The notes below the pieces were generated by a model, which saw nothing but the letters and a program-made list of their open reading frames with translations, did no database searches and was not told where the DNA came from. Below, piece after piece: positions 18,641 to 27,956 of a stretch of 64,000 nt of DNA. The stretch's first letter is position 1, and each line of letters opens with the position of its first letter. The position numbers were made by a program, and so were the translations under genes. This DNA comes from Sphaerisporangium rufum (GTDB lineage Bacteria > Actinomycetota > Actinomycetes > Streptosporangiales > Streptosporangiaceae), in the NCBI RefSeq assembly GCF_016863395.1, contig NZ_BOOU01000062.1, positions 1 to 64,000 on the forward strand, given 5' to 3'.

Positions 18641-19086
18641 CGGCCTGCTGGTAGGCACGCGGCGCGTCGACGTCGTCGATGCCGCGGGCAAACGCCGAAT
18701 GATCCTGACAAATGGCGACAATCTCGGCTATTTGGGGGTGGTGAGACCTAGGCAGCCTGCGGGGGCTGTGTTACAACCTGGTTGATCGCTTCTCACCATC
18801 ACCAACCCGGGATCGCTACAACCACGGCAACCCCTCGTCCGGTCACGTTCCCGCCGGCGAGCCAGCACCTCCTCTCGAAGCTCCGACCAGGTGACGGCAC
18901 CACGGAGAGCGCACCCTCCGCTGCCGGCTCCAGCACGCCCTGGCGACGGCGCGGCGTCGCCAGCCTGCCTGAAACCTGGCCACCAGGCCTGCCTGAAGCC
19001 TGGGGGACCTGCTCCATGCCCGCATGCCCGGAAACGGGCGTGCCAACGTGCCGCATTTCCCATTGCCCCACTTCGAGGACCTGACG
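18641..19086. other. 446-bp intergenic region
   Basis: No gene is supported. The left half is less GC-rich than its surroundings (about 18690-18800) and may hold the promoter of the large secreted protein. The right half has two imperfect copies of gcctgcctgaagcctgg-like sequence (about 18960-19010), the only repeat I see. A GAGGA box lies before the next ATG. Confidence 0.5.
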
Positions 19087-22000
19087 ATGCGCATCGCCCC
19101 CCGCCCTGTTCGCCCACGCCCGGCACGCCGGGCGAGATCCAGATACGGCCTGCGGCCACTGATCGCCCTGCTGGTCGCGTTCGCCACCGCGCTGTTGGCG
19201 CCCGTCCCGGCGGCCGGTGCCCAGGCCGCGGGCACCGCCGCCGCGCCCGCCGCCGCGACGGCCGCGTCCGGAAAGACCGCGTACGGGAAGACCGCGGCCG
19301 CCGCGGACCCCGCGTTCGCCGCGCTGGTCTTCTCCAAGACCGCCGGCTTCCGGCACACCTCCATCCCGGCCGGCGTCGCCGCCATCAAGAAGCTCGGCCA
19401 GGACAACAACTTCACCGTGGACGCCACCGAGGACGCCGGGGCCTTCACCGAGGCCAACCTGGCCAAGTACGACGTGGTGGTCTTCCTGTCCACCACCGGT
19501 GACGTGCTCGACGCCGCCCAGCAGGCGGCCTTCGAGAAGTACATCAAGGACGGCGGCGGGTACGCCGGCGTGCACGCCGCCTCCGACACCGAGTACGACT
19601 GGCCGTGGTACGGCGAGCTGGTGGGCGCCTACTTCAAGCAGCACCCCGCGATCCAGCAGGCCACGGTCAAGGTCGAGGACCCGGCGCACCCGTCCACCGC
19701 CGGGCTGCCCACCCGCTGGTCGCGCACCGACGAGTGGTACGACTTCCGGGCGAACCCGCGGGGGAACGTCCACGTGCTGACCTCGCTGGACGAGACCTCC
19801 TACAGCGGCGGCACCATGGGCGCCGACCACCCGAACAGCTGGTGCCAGAACTACGACGGCGGCCGCTCCTGGTACACCGCGCTCGGCCACACCGACGAGT
19901 CCTTCGCCGAGCCGGAGTACCTCAAGATGCTGCTCGGCGGGCTGCGGACCGCCGCCGGGGTGGCGCCGGCCGACTGCACGGCCGGCCTGGACGCCTCCTA
20001 CGAGAAGGTCACCCTCGACGACAACACCTCCAACCCGATGATGCTGGACATCGCCCCGGACGGCACGGTCGTCTACATCGATCGGCTCGGCGACGTGAAG
20101 GCGGTCAAGCGGGACGGCGGCGTGATCACCGCCGGGCACCTGCCGGTCTTCACCGCCAACGAGAGCGGCCTGCTCGGCATCGCGCTGGACCCGGCGTTCG
20201 CCACCAACCGGTGGGTCTACCTGTACCACTCGCCGCAGGACAAGGTCGTCGACCGGCTGTCGCGCTTCACCCTGGGCACGGACCTGAAGCTGGACACCGC
20301 CAGCGAGAAGGTCGTGCTGGAGGTGCCGGTGCAGCGGGCCGAGTGCTGCCACCACGGCGGCGGCATGGTGTTCGACAAGGCCACCGGTGACCTGTGGCTG
20401 GGCAACGGCGACAACACCAACCCGTTCGCCTCCGACGGCTACAGCCCGATCGACGAGCGGTCCGGCCGGTCGTCGTGGGACGCGCAGCGCAGCGCGGCCA
20501 ACTCCGACGACCTGCGCGGCAAGATCCTGCGCATCCACCCCGAGGCGGACGGCACCTACACCATCCCCGAGGGGAACCTGTTCCCGCCGGGCACGCCGAA
20601 GACCCGCCCGGAGATCTACGGCATGGGCTTCCGCAACCCGTTCCGGATCGGCATCGACCCCAAGACGCACAAGCTGCTGGTCGCCGACTACGGGCCGGAC
20701 GCGGCCACCGCCAACCCGGCGCGCGGCCCGGAGAACACCGTCGAGTGGAACATCCTCAACGCCCCCGGGTTCTACGGCTGGCCGTACTGCGTCGGCAACA
20801 ACAAGCCCTACGTCGACTACGACTTCGCGACCGCCACCTCCGGGCAGCCGTTCGACTGCGCGGCGCCGAAGAACACCTCGCCCAACAACACCGGCATCAC
20901 CGACCTGCCCAAGGTGATCCCGGCCACCGTGTACTACCACTACGCCCCCGACCCGGCCTTCCCCGAGCTCGGCGGTGGCGGCGCCCCCATGTCCGGCCCC
21001 GCCTACCGGTACGACCCCGAGCTGAAGTCGGACCGCAAGTGGCCCGCGTACTGGGACGGCAAGGTGGTCTTCGGCGAGTGGAACCAGGACAACCTGTACT
21101 CCTTCCAGCTCAACGAGGACGGCTCCCAGCTCGTCGACATCAACCCGATGCTCGGCGACATGTCCTTCAAGAAGCCGATGGACATGAAGTTCGGCCCGGA
21201 CGGCGCCCTCTACATCATCGAGTGGGGTTCGGGGTTCGGCGGTGACAACACCGACTCCGGCGTCTACCGGGTGGACTACATCCAGGGCGACCGGTCGCCG
21301 ATCGCCAAGGCGACCGCGGACCGGACCTCCGGCCCGGCGCCGCTCACCGTGAAGTTCGACAGCACCGGCTCGACCGACCCGGACGGTACGGCGATCACCC
21401 TGGCCTGGGACTTCGACGGGAACGGGACCACCGACTCCACCGAGGCCAAGCCCACCCACACCTACACCGACCACGGCGACTTCACCGCCGTGCTGACCGT
21501 GACCGACCAGGACGGCCGGACCGGCACCGCGAGCATCCCGATCACGGTCGGCAACACCGCCCCGACGGTCAAGATCGTGCTGCCGCCGGACGGCGGGCTG
21601 TTCGAGTTCGGCGACCAGGTAAAGTACGAGGTCACCGTCACCGATCCCGAGGACGGCACGGTGGACTGCGCCGGCGTCCAGGTGAAGGCCTACCTCGGCC
21701 ACGACTCCCACAGCCACCCGCTGGACGAGTACACCGGCTGCACCGGCACCGTGCAGACCACGCTGTCGGCCGGGCACGGCGAGGCCGACAACATCTTCTA
21801 CGTGCTGGAGGCGACCTACACCGACAAGGGCGGCGCCGGGGCGTCCAAGCCGCTGACCGGCCGCGGGCTGGCGATCCTGCAGCCCAAGCGCAAGGAGGCC
21901 GAGCACTTCTCGGCCACCGGCCGCGTCTCCGGCGCGGCGGGCACCGGTGACCCCGGCGTCAAGGTGGAGCAGGCGTCCGACCCGCTGGGCGGCGGCAGCG

Positions 22001-24921
22001 ACATCGGCTCCATCGAGGACGGCGACTACTGGACCCACGACCCGATCAACCTGAGCGGGATCGGCGGGCTGAGCTTCCGGGCGGCGTCGGCGAGCACCGG
22101 CGGCACGATCGAGGTGCGCGCGGGCGCGGCCGACGGGCCGCTGCTCGGCAAGGCCGAGGTCGGCAATACCGGCGGCTGGCAGTCCTACCAGGACTTCCCG
22201 GTCACCCTGGACGACCCGCCGGCGACGAGCGGGCCGCTGTTCTTCGTGGTCCGCCGGCCGGCGGGCAGCGACAACACCGGCGGGCTGCTCAACGTCAACT
22301 GGACCGAGTTCGTCGGCAAGGGCGTCACCGTCAACCAGCGGCCGGCGGTCACCGTCACCGCGACCCCGGCGCAGGGGCAGGCGCCGCTGCAGGTCAGCCT
22401 GCACGCCGAGGCGACCGACCCGGAGGGCGACACCCCGCTCACCTACAAGTGGAACCTCGGCGTGGCCGGGGCCCCGGCGCCCACCACGCCGGACGCCTCC
22501 TACACCTACCAGGTGCCCGGCACCTACACCGCGTCGGTCACCGTGACCGACGCCAAGGGCGCCGCCCGCACCGAGAAGGTCACCATCACGGTGGACAGCC
22601 CGGGCACCACCTGCCTGAGCGGCCGGTCCGACGGCTTCGACGGCACCACGCTGGACCGCTCGCGGTGGAGCGTGCTGCGGGAGAACCAGGACCTGCGGAT
22701 CGAGGGCGGCGCGCTGCACCTGCCGACCAGCGCCACCGACATCTACGGCACCGGCAACGCCACGCCCATCACCAACATGGTGCTGCAGCCCGCCCCCGAG
22801 GGCGCCTGGCAGGCCACCGCCAAGGTGACGGCGCCGGTCCGGGACGCCTACCAGCAGGCGGGCCTGATCCTGTACGGCGACGACGACAACTACGCCAAGA
22901 TGGTCATCGAGGCACGCGGCACCAACGACGCGGCCGCGCGCATCTTCCAGTACGTCCGGGAGGAGGCCGGCGCGCCGAACGAGGTGTCGGACTCCAACAC
23001 CGCCAACCTCGGCGCGAGCTTCCCCGACACCGCCTACGTCCGGCTGGCCAGCGACGGCACCGACCTGACCGCGTCCTACTCGGCCGACGGGGTCACCTGG
23101 ACCCAGATGCCGCAGAAGGACAAGAAGATCGCGGGCATCACCAACCCGCGCATCGGCCTGGCCGCCTTCGCCTCCACCGGGAACCGGCCGGTGGTGGACG
23201 CGGCGTTCGACTGGTTCCAGATCACGCCGGACGACACCGCGGGCCCGGTGCCGCCGGACGACGAGTTCGACGGCGACCGGCTGGACGGCTGCCGGTGGAC
23301 CACGATCGTCCGCCCGGACGCGGCGGCGACCCGGGTGACCGGCGGCAACCTGGAGATCGACACCAGCAAGGGCGACATCTACGGCTCGGGTAACAGCGGG
23401 CCGAAGAACTTCATCCTGCAGAGCCCGCCGGCCGGCGACTGGACCATCGAGACCAAGGTCGACGCCTCGGCGTTCGACGAGGCCTACCAGCAGGCCGGGC
23501 TGATCGTTTACGGCGGCGACGCCGACTACGTGAAGCTCGACTACATCGCCGAGGGGTCGACCCGCCGGCTGGAGTTGCGCAGCGAGGTCGGGGACGTGGT
23601 CCAGGACCCGCAGCCGCAGGTCACCGGCATCACCGACGGCGTGTGGTGGCTGCGGCTGACCCGGACCGGGAGCACCTACCACGGGTTCTCCTCCGCCGAC
23701 GGCGAGACCTGGACCGAGATCGGCTCCGGGGTGATCAACCAGGCGCTGGGCGGGGCCAAGGCGGGACTGTTCGCCTTCGGCGTCGACCAGGCGGCGTCCA
23801 AGACGGCCAAGTTCGACTTCTTCCACGCCTCATGGGGAGAGACGGCCGACACCACGCCGCCCACCGTCTCGGCGAAGACCACCCCGTCCGCCCCGGACGG
23901 GGCGGGCGGCTGGTTCGTCTCCAGCGTGGCGGTCGCGGTGACCGCGGCCGACGAGGGTTCCGGGCTGGCCTCGACCGAGGTCAGCGTGGACGGCGGCCCG
24001 TGGACGCCGTACACCGACCCGGTGACCGTCGCCAATGACGGCGTGCACACGGTCGCCTACCGGGCCACCGACAAGGCGGGCAACAGCGCCGACGGCACCG
24101 TGGAGGTGAAGAAGGACGCCACCGCGCCGCTGACCACGGCGCAGTTCGCGCCCGCCAACGACGACGGCTGGCACGGCGCCACCGTCCCGGTCACCCTCGC
24201 GGCCGCGGACGGCGCCTCCGGGGTGGCCGGCGTCGAGTACTCGCTGGACGGCGGCGACTGGAAGGCGTACACCGAGCCGGTGAACGTCTCCGGGGACGGC
24301 GACCACACGCTGCGCTACCGGGCCAAGGACAAGGCCGGCAACGTGGAGGCCGAGAAGGCCGCGGCCCTGAAGATCGACGGGACCCGGCCGACCGTCCTGG
24401 TGTCCGGCATCTCCGACGGCCAGATCTACGGCGACAGCCAGGACCTGCGCATCACCTGGCAGGCCGTGGACAGCACGTCGGGGGTGAAGACGCTGACCGG
24501 CACGCTGGACGGCGCCGGCTACTCCGGCCGGCTCCAGGCGCTGTACGAGCTGGCGCTCGGCACCCACGCGCTGTCGGTGACCGCCACCGACCACGCGGGC
24601 AACACCACCACCCAGCAGGTCACGTTCGGGGTCACCACCTCGACCCGCGACCTGGCCAAGCTGATCGACCGGTTCGTCGCGACGAGCATGCTCGGCCAGG
24701 CGAGCGGGAACCGGCTGCAGGCGCAGCTCACCAAGGTCCGGAAGGCGGAGGCGAACGGCAACGACACCAAGACGATCAAGGAGTTGCGGGCCTTCCGCAC
24801 CCTGGCCACCGACCCGACGGTGGTCCCGGTGGCCGAGGTCCGGGACGTGCTGGCCCGCGACACCGACAAGCTGATCGCCCAGCTCAGCGGCCCGGTGGCG
24901 AACCGGAAGACGAAGGACTGA
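19087..24921 (+). CDS. Giant secreted ThuA / sugar dehydrogenase multidomain protein
   Basis: The 1,944-aa exported protein is modular. A signal peptide spans about 1-45 (RR, then hydrophobic LIALLVAFATALLAP). Then come a ThuA-like domain (about 75-295), a six-bladed glucose/sorbosone dehydrogenase-type propeller (about 304-735), PKD (736-825), a CBM6-like domain (about 935-1078), a second PKD (1085-1172), two concanavalin-like domains (1176-1381, 1391-1581), three OmpL47-type Ig-like repeats (1588-1850) and a helical FIMAH-like end. The combination suggests cell-surface or secreted polysaccharide or sugar oxidation. The upstream in-frame ATG at 19024 adds residues that are not signal-like and was not used. 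Confidence 0.85.
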   Translation: MRIAPRPVRPRPARRARSRYGLRPLIALLVAFATALLAPVPAAGAQAAGTAAAPAAATAASGKTAYGKTAAAADPAFAALVFSKTAGFRHTSIPAGVAAIKKLGQDNNFTVDATEDAGAFTEANLAKYDVVVFLSTTGDVLDAAQQAAFEKYIKDGGGYAGVHAASDTEYDWPWYGELVGAYFKQHPAIQQATVKVEDPAHPSTAGLPTRWSRTDEWYDFRANPRGNVHVLTSLDETSYSGGTMGADHPNSWCQNYDGGRSWYTALGHTDESFAEPEYLKMLLGGLRTAAGVAPADCTAGLDASYEKVTLDDNTSNPMMLDIAPDGTVVYIDRLGDVKAVKRDGGVITAGHLPVFTANESGLLGIALDPAFATNRWVYLYHSPQDKVVDRLSRFTLGTDLKLDTASEKVVLEVPVQRAECCHHGGGMVFDKATGDLWLGNGDNTNPFASDGYSPIDERSGRSSWDAQRSAANSDDLRGKILRIHPEADGTYTIPEGNLFPPGTPKTRPEIYGMGFRNPFRIGIDPKTHKLLVADYGPDAATANPARGPENTVEWNILNAPGFYGWPYCVGNNKPYVDYDFATATSGQPFDCAAPKNTSPNNTGITDLPKVIPATVYYHYAPDPAFPELGGGGAPMSGPAYRYDPELKSDRKWPAYWDGKVVFGEWNQDNLYSFQLNEDGSQLVDINPMLGDMSFKKPMDMKFGPDGALYIIEWGSGFGGDNTDSGVYRVDYIQGDRSPIAKATADRTSGPAPLTVKFDSTGSTDPDGTAITLAWDFDGNGTTDSTEAKPTHTYTDHGDFTAVLTVTDQDGRTGTASIPITVGNTAPTVKIVLPPDGGLFEFGDQVKYEVTVTDPEDGTVDCAGVQVKAYLGHDSHSHPLDEYTGCTGTVQTTLSAGHGEADNIFYVLEATYTDKGGAGASKPLTGRGLAILQPKRKEAEHFSATGRVSGAAGTGDPGVKVEQASDPLGGGSDIGSIEDGDYWTHDPINLSGIGGLSFRAASASTGGTIEVRAGAADGPLLGKAEVGNTGGWQSYQDFPVTLDDPPATSGPLFFVVRRPAGSDNTGGLLNVNWTEFVGKGVTVNQRPAVTVTATPAQGQAPLQVSLHAEATDPEGDTPLTYKWNLGVAGAPAPTTPDASYTYQVPGTYTASVTVTDAKGAARTEKVTITVDSPGTTCLSGRSDGFDGTTLDRSRWSVLRENQDLRIEGGALHLPTSATDIYGTGNATPITNMVLQPAPEGAWQATAKVTAPVRDAYQQAGLILYGDDDNYAKMVIEARGTNDAAARIFQYVREEAGAPNEVSDSNTANLGASFPDTAYVRLASDGTDLTASYSADGVTWTQMPQKDKKIAGITNPRIGLAAFASTGNRPVVDAAFDWFQITPDDTAGPVPPDDEFDGDRLDGCRWTTIVRPDAAATRVTGGNLEIDTSKGDIYGSGNSGPKNFILQSPPAGDWTIETKVDASAFDEAYQQAGLIVYGGDADYVKLDYIAEGSTRRLELRSEVGDVVQDPQPQVTGITDGVWWLRLTRTGSTYHGFSSADGETWTEIGSGVINQALGGAKAGLFAFGVDQAASKTAKFDFFHASWGETADTTPPTVSAKTTPSAPDGAGGWFVSSVAVAVTAADEGSGLASTEVSVDGGPWTPYTDPVTVANDGVHTVAYRATDKAGNSADGTVEVKKDATAPLTTAQFAPANDDGWHGATVPVTLAAADGASGVAGVEYSLDGGDWKAYTEPVNVSGDGDHTLRYRAKDKAGNVEAEKAAALKIDGTRPTVLVSGISDGQIYGDSQDLRITWQAVDSTSGVKTLTGTLDGAGYSGRLQALYELALGTHALSVTATDHAGNTTTQQVTFGVTTSTRDLAKLIDRFVATSMLGQASGNRLQAQLTKVRKAEANGNDTKTIKELRAFRTLATDPTVVPVAEVRDVLARDTDKLIAQLSGPVANRKTKD

Positions 24922-24931
24922 CCCGGTCCGC

Positions 24932-24962
24932 CCGCACGGGGACGCCCGGCGTTCCCGTGCGG
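24932..24962 (+). terminator. Hairpin after the giant secreted protein
   Basis: A 9-bp stem (24932-24940 with 24954-24962) encloses a second short stem. There is no T-run, as is usual for actinomycete terminators. It lies 10 bp after the stop codon. Confidence 0.6.
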
Positions 24963-25052
24963 CGCGGTCCATGACGCGGTGCGTCCGGTGCCGAGGAGGC
25001 CGGGCGGGCCGGCGCGACGCCGACCTGCCCGGCCTCCGGCGTTCCGCTCAGC

Positions 25053-25388
25053 TCACCAGGGGCCGTACGGGCCGTTGTTGCCACCGCCGCCGCCCTTGCC
25101 GATCTCGCCCACCGCGGGCTTCACGTCGGCCAGGTAGATGCCGGCGCCGATCACCGAGGCGATGGTGAAGATGCTGAGCACCGAGAGGTACTGCACCGCG
25201 GTGGCGAAGGTGAACAGGCTGGCCAGCCCGAGGATCAGCAGCCACAGTTTCTTCGACAGCTTGCCCGCCACGGCGAAGGCGCGCGCCGGCGTCCGGAGGG
25301 CGTGCACCAGCGCCCAGGCGCACAGCGCGAACGCGCCGATGGCGAGCAGCCAGAAGATGAGATCCAGGAATCCGTGAATCTGGAACAT
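25053..25388 (-). CDS. DUF2516 small membrane protein
   Basis: The 111-aa protein has three hydrophobic helices (about 8-30, 45-62, 66-88) and a Gly-rich C-terminus. It matches the actinobacterial DUF2516 family, which in mycobacteria follows hbhA (Rv0474-Rv0475-Rv0476 order). The same order is present here: XRE regulator, HBHA-like protein, DUF2516, all on one strand. No biochemical role is known. A hairpin between it and the HBHA-like gene suggests partly separate transcription. Confidence 0.8.
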   Translation of the reverse strand: MFQIHGFLDLIFWLLAIGAFALCAWALVHALRTPARAFAVAGKLSKKLWLLILGLASLFTFATAVQYLSVLSIFTIASVIGAGIYLADVKPAVGEIGKGGGGGNNGPYGPW

Positions 25389-25482
25389 CGTCTCTCCAGG
25401 GGTGACGGGGCCGGCCGGGGTTCAGCCTAGCCGGGGAACGGCGCCGGGGGGCCGGCGGACGGCCGCTCCTACGCACAACGCG

Positions 25483-25516
25483 CGCGGCCCGTCCCCGGTT
25501 CCGGGAACGGGCCGCG
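25483..25516 (-). terminator. Hairpin between HBHA-like and DUF2516 genes
   Basis: A 10-bp perfect stem (25483-25492 with 25507-25516) continues into a CCCGG/CCGGG inner stem. It lies 44 bp after the HBHA-like stop on the minus strand and has no T-run. Confidence 0.65.
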
Positions 25517-25560
25517 TGATGCGCCGGCCGAACCGGCCCGCGCGGCGGGCCGGCGGGCCG

Positions 25561-26028
25561 TCAGGACTTGGCGCGGGTGCCGGTGGTCTTGCGGGTCTGG
25601 GCCGGCCGGGTCTGGGTCGGCCGCGTCTGGGTCGTGCGGCTGGCGATCGCCGGCTCGGCGGTGGTGGAGACCTCCTCCAGCTCCAGCGCGGCCTCGCCGG
25701 TCACCCGGCTGACGACCTTGCGCCCGCGGTTGGCGAACTCGTCGTAGAGCCCGGCCGCCCGGGAGCCGATCGTGTCGGCGTACTCCTTGGCCCGCTCCGG
25801 CAGCTCCTTGGCCACGGCCTCGGCCCGCACCTGCAGGGTGCCGGCGTACTTGCGGGCCACGGACGGCAGGTCTCGGGCCGCGGTGCGGACCTCCGGCCGG
25901 CGGGCCTGCAGGCGCTGCAGCTGCTCGGGCAGCTCGCGGAGCTTCTCGACCGCGAAGTCGCCGGCGCCGGCGACCGCGTAGAACGGCTTGGACTCGGCGA
26001 GCTTCTTGACCTCGTCGTTGATGGGCAT
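25561..26028 (-). CDS. Heparin-binding hemagglutinin (HBHA)-like protein
   Basis: The 155-aa protein is mostly one long amphipathic helix or coiled coil (about 5-125) rich in Ala, Glu, Arg and Leu. Its tail is a Thr/Arg/Lys low-complexity stretch made of TQTRP-type repeats. Mycobacterial HBHA has the same design with a Lys-Ala-Pro tail. The gene lies directly after the XRE regulator gene (3-bp gap), as in mycobacteria. In a non-pathogen a cell-surface or lipid-body role is more plausible than host adhesion; this is inference. Confidence 0.75.
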   Translation of the reverse strand: MPINDEVKKLAESKPFYAVAGAGDFAVEKLRELPEQLQRLQARRPEVRTAARDLPSVARKYAGTLQVRAEAVAKELPERAKEYADTIGSRAAGLYDEFANRGRKVVSRVTGEAALELEEVSTTAEPAIASRTTQTRPTQTRPAQTRKTTGTRAKS

Positions 26029-26031
26029 GGG

Positions 26032-26511
26032 TTAACCTTCCTTGGGTTCCGGTTGACTGCGCTCGTCCGCCACGGAGGTGGCAGCCTCCTGGGCGACCGC
26101 GTCGGCTTCGTCGGTCTCCGGCCAGGGCCGGGCGTCCGCTGCGGCGGGCTCCGTCCCGGCCGGAGCCGCGGCGCGGTTCTCCTTGCGGAAAGACTCGTAG
26201 ATATCGATCAGCACCTGCCGCTGGCGCTCGGTGAGCGAGCGGTCGGCGCGGACCGCGGCCAGCACGTCGCTGTCCGGCTCGCGGTCGTCGATCAGACCCG
26301 CCTGCACGTAGAGCGCCTGCGACGAGATGCGCAGACCTTTGGCTATCTGGTTCAGGATCTCCGCGCTCGGCTTGCGCAACCCGCGCTCGATCTGGCTCAG
26401 GTAGGGGTTGGACACCCCCGCCTGGCTGGCGAGCTGGCGAAGCGAGATCTTCGCCTGCTTCCGCTGGTCGCGGATGTACTCGCCGATCGAACCGACCTTC
26501 GGCAGTTCCAT
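26032..26511 (-). CDS. XRE-family regulator (Rv0474-like)
   Basis: The 159-aa protein has a Cro/CI-type HTH at about 8-65 (IGEYIRDQRKQAKISLRQLA; GVSNPYLSQIERGLRKPSAE) and an acidic, Ala-rich C-terminal half of low complexity. The start chosen follows a minus-strand promoter: TTGCAA, 17 bp, CACAAT, then GGAGGC and ATG. A longer frame would translate the promoter. The homologous mycobacterial regulator precedes hbhA and is reported to be autoregulated. Here the operator below supports the same. Confidence 0.85.
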   Translation of the reverse strand: MELPKVGSIGEYIRDQRKQAKISLRQLASQAGVSNPYLSQIERGLRKPSAEILNQIAKGLRISSQALYVQAGLIDDREPDSDVLAAVRADRSLTERQRQVLIDIYESFRKENRAAAPAGTEPAAADARPWPETDEADAVAQEAATSVADERSQPEPKEG

Positions 26512-26517
26512 GCCTCC

Positions 26518-26549
26518 ATTGTGCCGCGCCGTGCTTGCAATTGCAAACA
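26518..26549 (-). promoter_or_regulatory. XRE-gene promoter with overlapping palindromic operator
   Basis: On the minus strand TTGCAA and CACAAT are separated by 17 bp, a good sigma-70-type promoter. The -35 element is part of the perfect palindrome TTGCAATTGCAA (26535-26546), extended with one mismatch pair to 18 bp. The geometry suggests autorepression. Confidence 0.65.
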
Positions 26550-26575
26550 CATCCGCTAGCGGGAGCAAGCGGCGG

Positions 26576-27499
26576 TCAGCCCGGATAGATCCACAGCAGC
26601 GGCCCGGAGACCGACAGCAGCATCGAGAAGGTGACCAGGCCGTACCGGCACCGCCGGGGGAGCGCCGGGCCGGGCCGGACCAGCCGGTCCACCCGGGCCA
26701 TCACCTGCGCGCCGGCCGCGCCGAGCGCGCCGCTCGGCGCGGGCAACTGCCCGGCCGCCCCGAACCGCAGCAGCGCGGTCGCCAGCCGGCGGGGGCAGCA
26801 GTAGCGGCGGGCCCGGTCGTCGGCGGCCATCTCGATCAGCAGCGCGACCGAGGAATGCGCGTCGCGCACCACCCCGACCCAGGGCAGCAGCCACCTCAGC
26901 GCGGTGAACGGCAGCAGCACCAGGTCGTGCCGCTCGCGGACGTGCGCGGCCTCGTGGGCCAGCACCGCCTTGAGTTCGTCCGCGCTCAGCAGCGACAGGG
27001 TGCCGGCGCTCACCACCACGTCCGACGACATGATGCCGGGCAGGCAGTACGCCGCCGCGCCCGGGTGGTCGACCACCCGCACCCCCGGCACGCCCGGATC
27101 CTCGCGGGAGATCAGCGCCAGCAGCGCGCGGTGCCGCCGCCGGGCGCGCACCGTCCGCGCGGTGGCCACCAGCAGCACGCTGACCAGCACCGCCAGCAGC
27201 ATCAGGCCCGCGGCCAGGGCCAGCGCCCGCGGCAGGTCGGCCAGGGTGAAGGGGCCGTGGCCGAACGAGACGACCGCGTCGGCGAAGGCGCCCAGGCCGT
27301 ACACCACGCCGCCGCCGTAGGGCGCGAGCGCGAACGCCAGCAGCGCCCCGACGCTGGCCAGGCCCCAGGTGACGCCGAGCGACTGCCAGAAGAAGATGGC
27401 CGCCCGCGGTGCCCGCCACGGCCATCTGGCGAGCGACAGCCGCCACGCGCCCACCGCGCACGCCGTGGCGAGCGCGGCCAGGACAGCGGCCATGATCAC
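26576..27499 (-). CDS. M56-family (BlaR1/MecR1-like) membrane metalloprotease
   Basis: The 307-aa protein has four or five membrane helices and the zinc motif HEAAH near residue 180, in VLAHEAAHVRERHDLVLLPF. It lacks the extracellular penicillin-binding sensor domain of full BlaR1. It overlaps the BlaI gene by 4 nt, the standard regulator-protease pair. The protease is expected to cleave or inactivate BlaI on cell-wall stress. How it senses a ligand without the sensor domain is unclear, a common situation in actinobacterial M56 proteins. Confidence 0.85.
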   Translation of the reverse strand: MIMAAVLAALATACAVGAWRLSLARWPWRAPRAAIFFWQSLGVTWGLASVGALLAFALAPYGGGVVYGLGAFADAVVSFGHGPFTLADLPRALALAAGLMLLAVLVSVLLVATARTVRARRRHRALLALISREDPGVPGVRVVDHPGAAAYCLPGIMSSDVVVSAGTLSLLSADELKAVLAHEAAHVRERHDLVLLPFTALRWLLPWVGVVRDAHSSVALLIEMAADDRARRYCCPRRLATALLRFGAAGQLPAPSGALGAAGAQVMARVDRLVRPGPALPRRCRYGLVTFSMLLSVSGPLLWIYPG

Positions 27500-27852
27500 T
27501 CTTCTTCCAGCTCCGTGAGTGCTTTACGCAGGATTTCGGCTTCGGTGCCGGAGACCGTCTGGGCGAACCGGGTGAGCGCCGCCGACCGGTCGCCGGTCAT
27601 GTCGAGTGCTTCCAGCATAAGCTCGGCGACGTACGCGTCGCGGCTCGCACCGGGTTCGTAGCGCCAGGCGCGCCCGTCGCGGGTGCGGTTGAGAAAGCCC
27701 TTGCGGGTGAGGCGGTCCAGCACGGTCATGACCGTGGTCGGCGCGAGATCGCGGTCGGCCATCAGCCGGCCGACCTCCCGGGCGGTCAGCGGCCCGTCAT
27801 GCGCCCAGAGGATGTCCATGATGCTGCGTTCAAGCTCGCCGAGACCCTTCAC
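27496..27852 (-). CDS. blaI: BlaI/MecI/CopY-family repressor
   Basis: The 118-aa winged-helix repressor starts at GTG (KGLGELERSIMDILW), has the recognition region LAPTTVMTVLDRLTRKGFL and a C-terminal dimerisation helix. The GTG follows minus-strand TAGGCT (27859-27864) by 6 nt, so the message is probably leaderless. It lies downstream of a class A PBP gene on the same strand and overlaps the M56 protease. An inverted repeat in its promoter suggests autoregulation. Confidence 0.9.
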   Translation of the reverse strand: MKGLGELERSIMDILWAHDGPLTAREVGRLMADRDLAPTTVMTVLDRLTRKGFLNRTRDGRAWRYEPGASRDAYVAELMLEALDMTGDRSAALTRFAQTVSGTEAEILRKALTELEEE

Positions 27853-27876
27853 GTCCCAAGCCTACCTCGGGTAGTA

Positions 27877-27889
27877 CTACGTCGTGTAG
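27877..27889. promoter_or_regulatory. BlaI-type operator
   Basis: CTAC-GTCGT-GTAG, with a further TAGTA just left of it, lies 13 bp upstream of the blaI -10 hexamer, where it would overlap the -35 region. Actinobacterial BlaI proteins bind TACTAC/GTAGTA-like dyads, so an autoregulatory operator is likely. Confidence 0.55.
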
Positions 27890-27956
27890 AGGTGGGTCGG
27901 CGCGCCGGGGGTGAGACGCGTCACCCGGGCCCGGCCGGCCGGGCCCGGGGTGCGGA

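Noticed and set aside
19024-19086. An earlier ATG for the giant secreted protein
   Set aside because: It would put 21 polar residues before the signal peptide. The later ATG has a ribosome site and gives a normal signal sequence.
18799-23826. A 1,675-codon open frame on the minus strand
   Set aside because: It lies antisense to the multidomain secreted protein and is a by-product of GC-rich codons. The translation is low-complexity Val/Gly/Arg/Asp with no domain.
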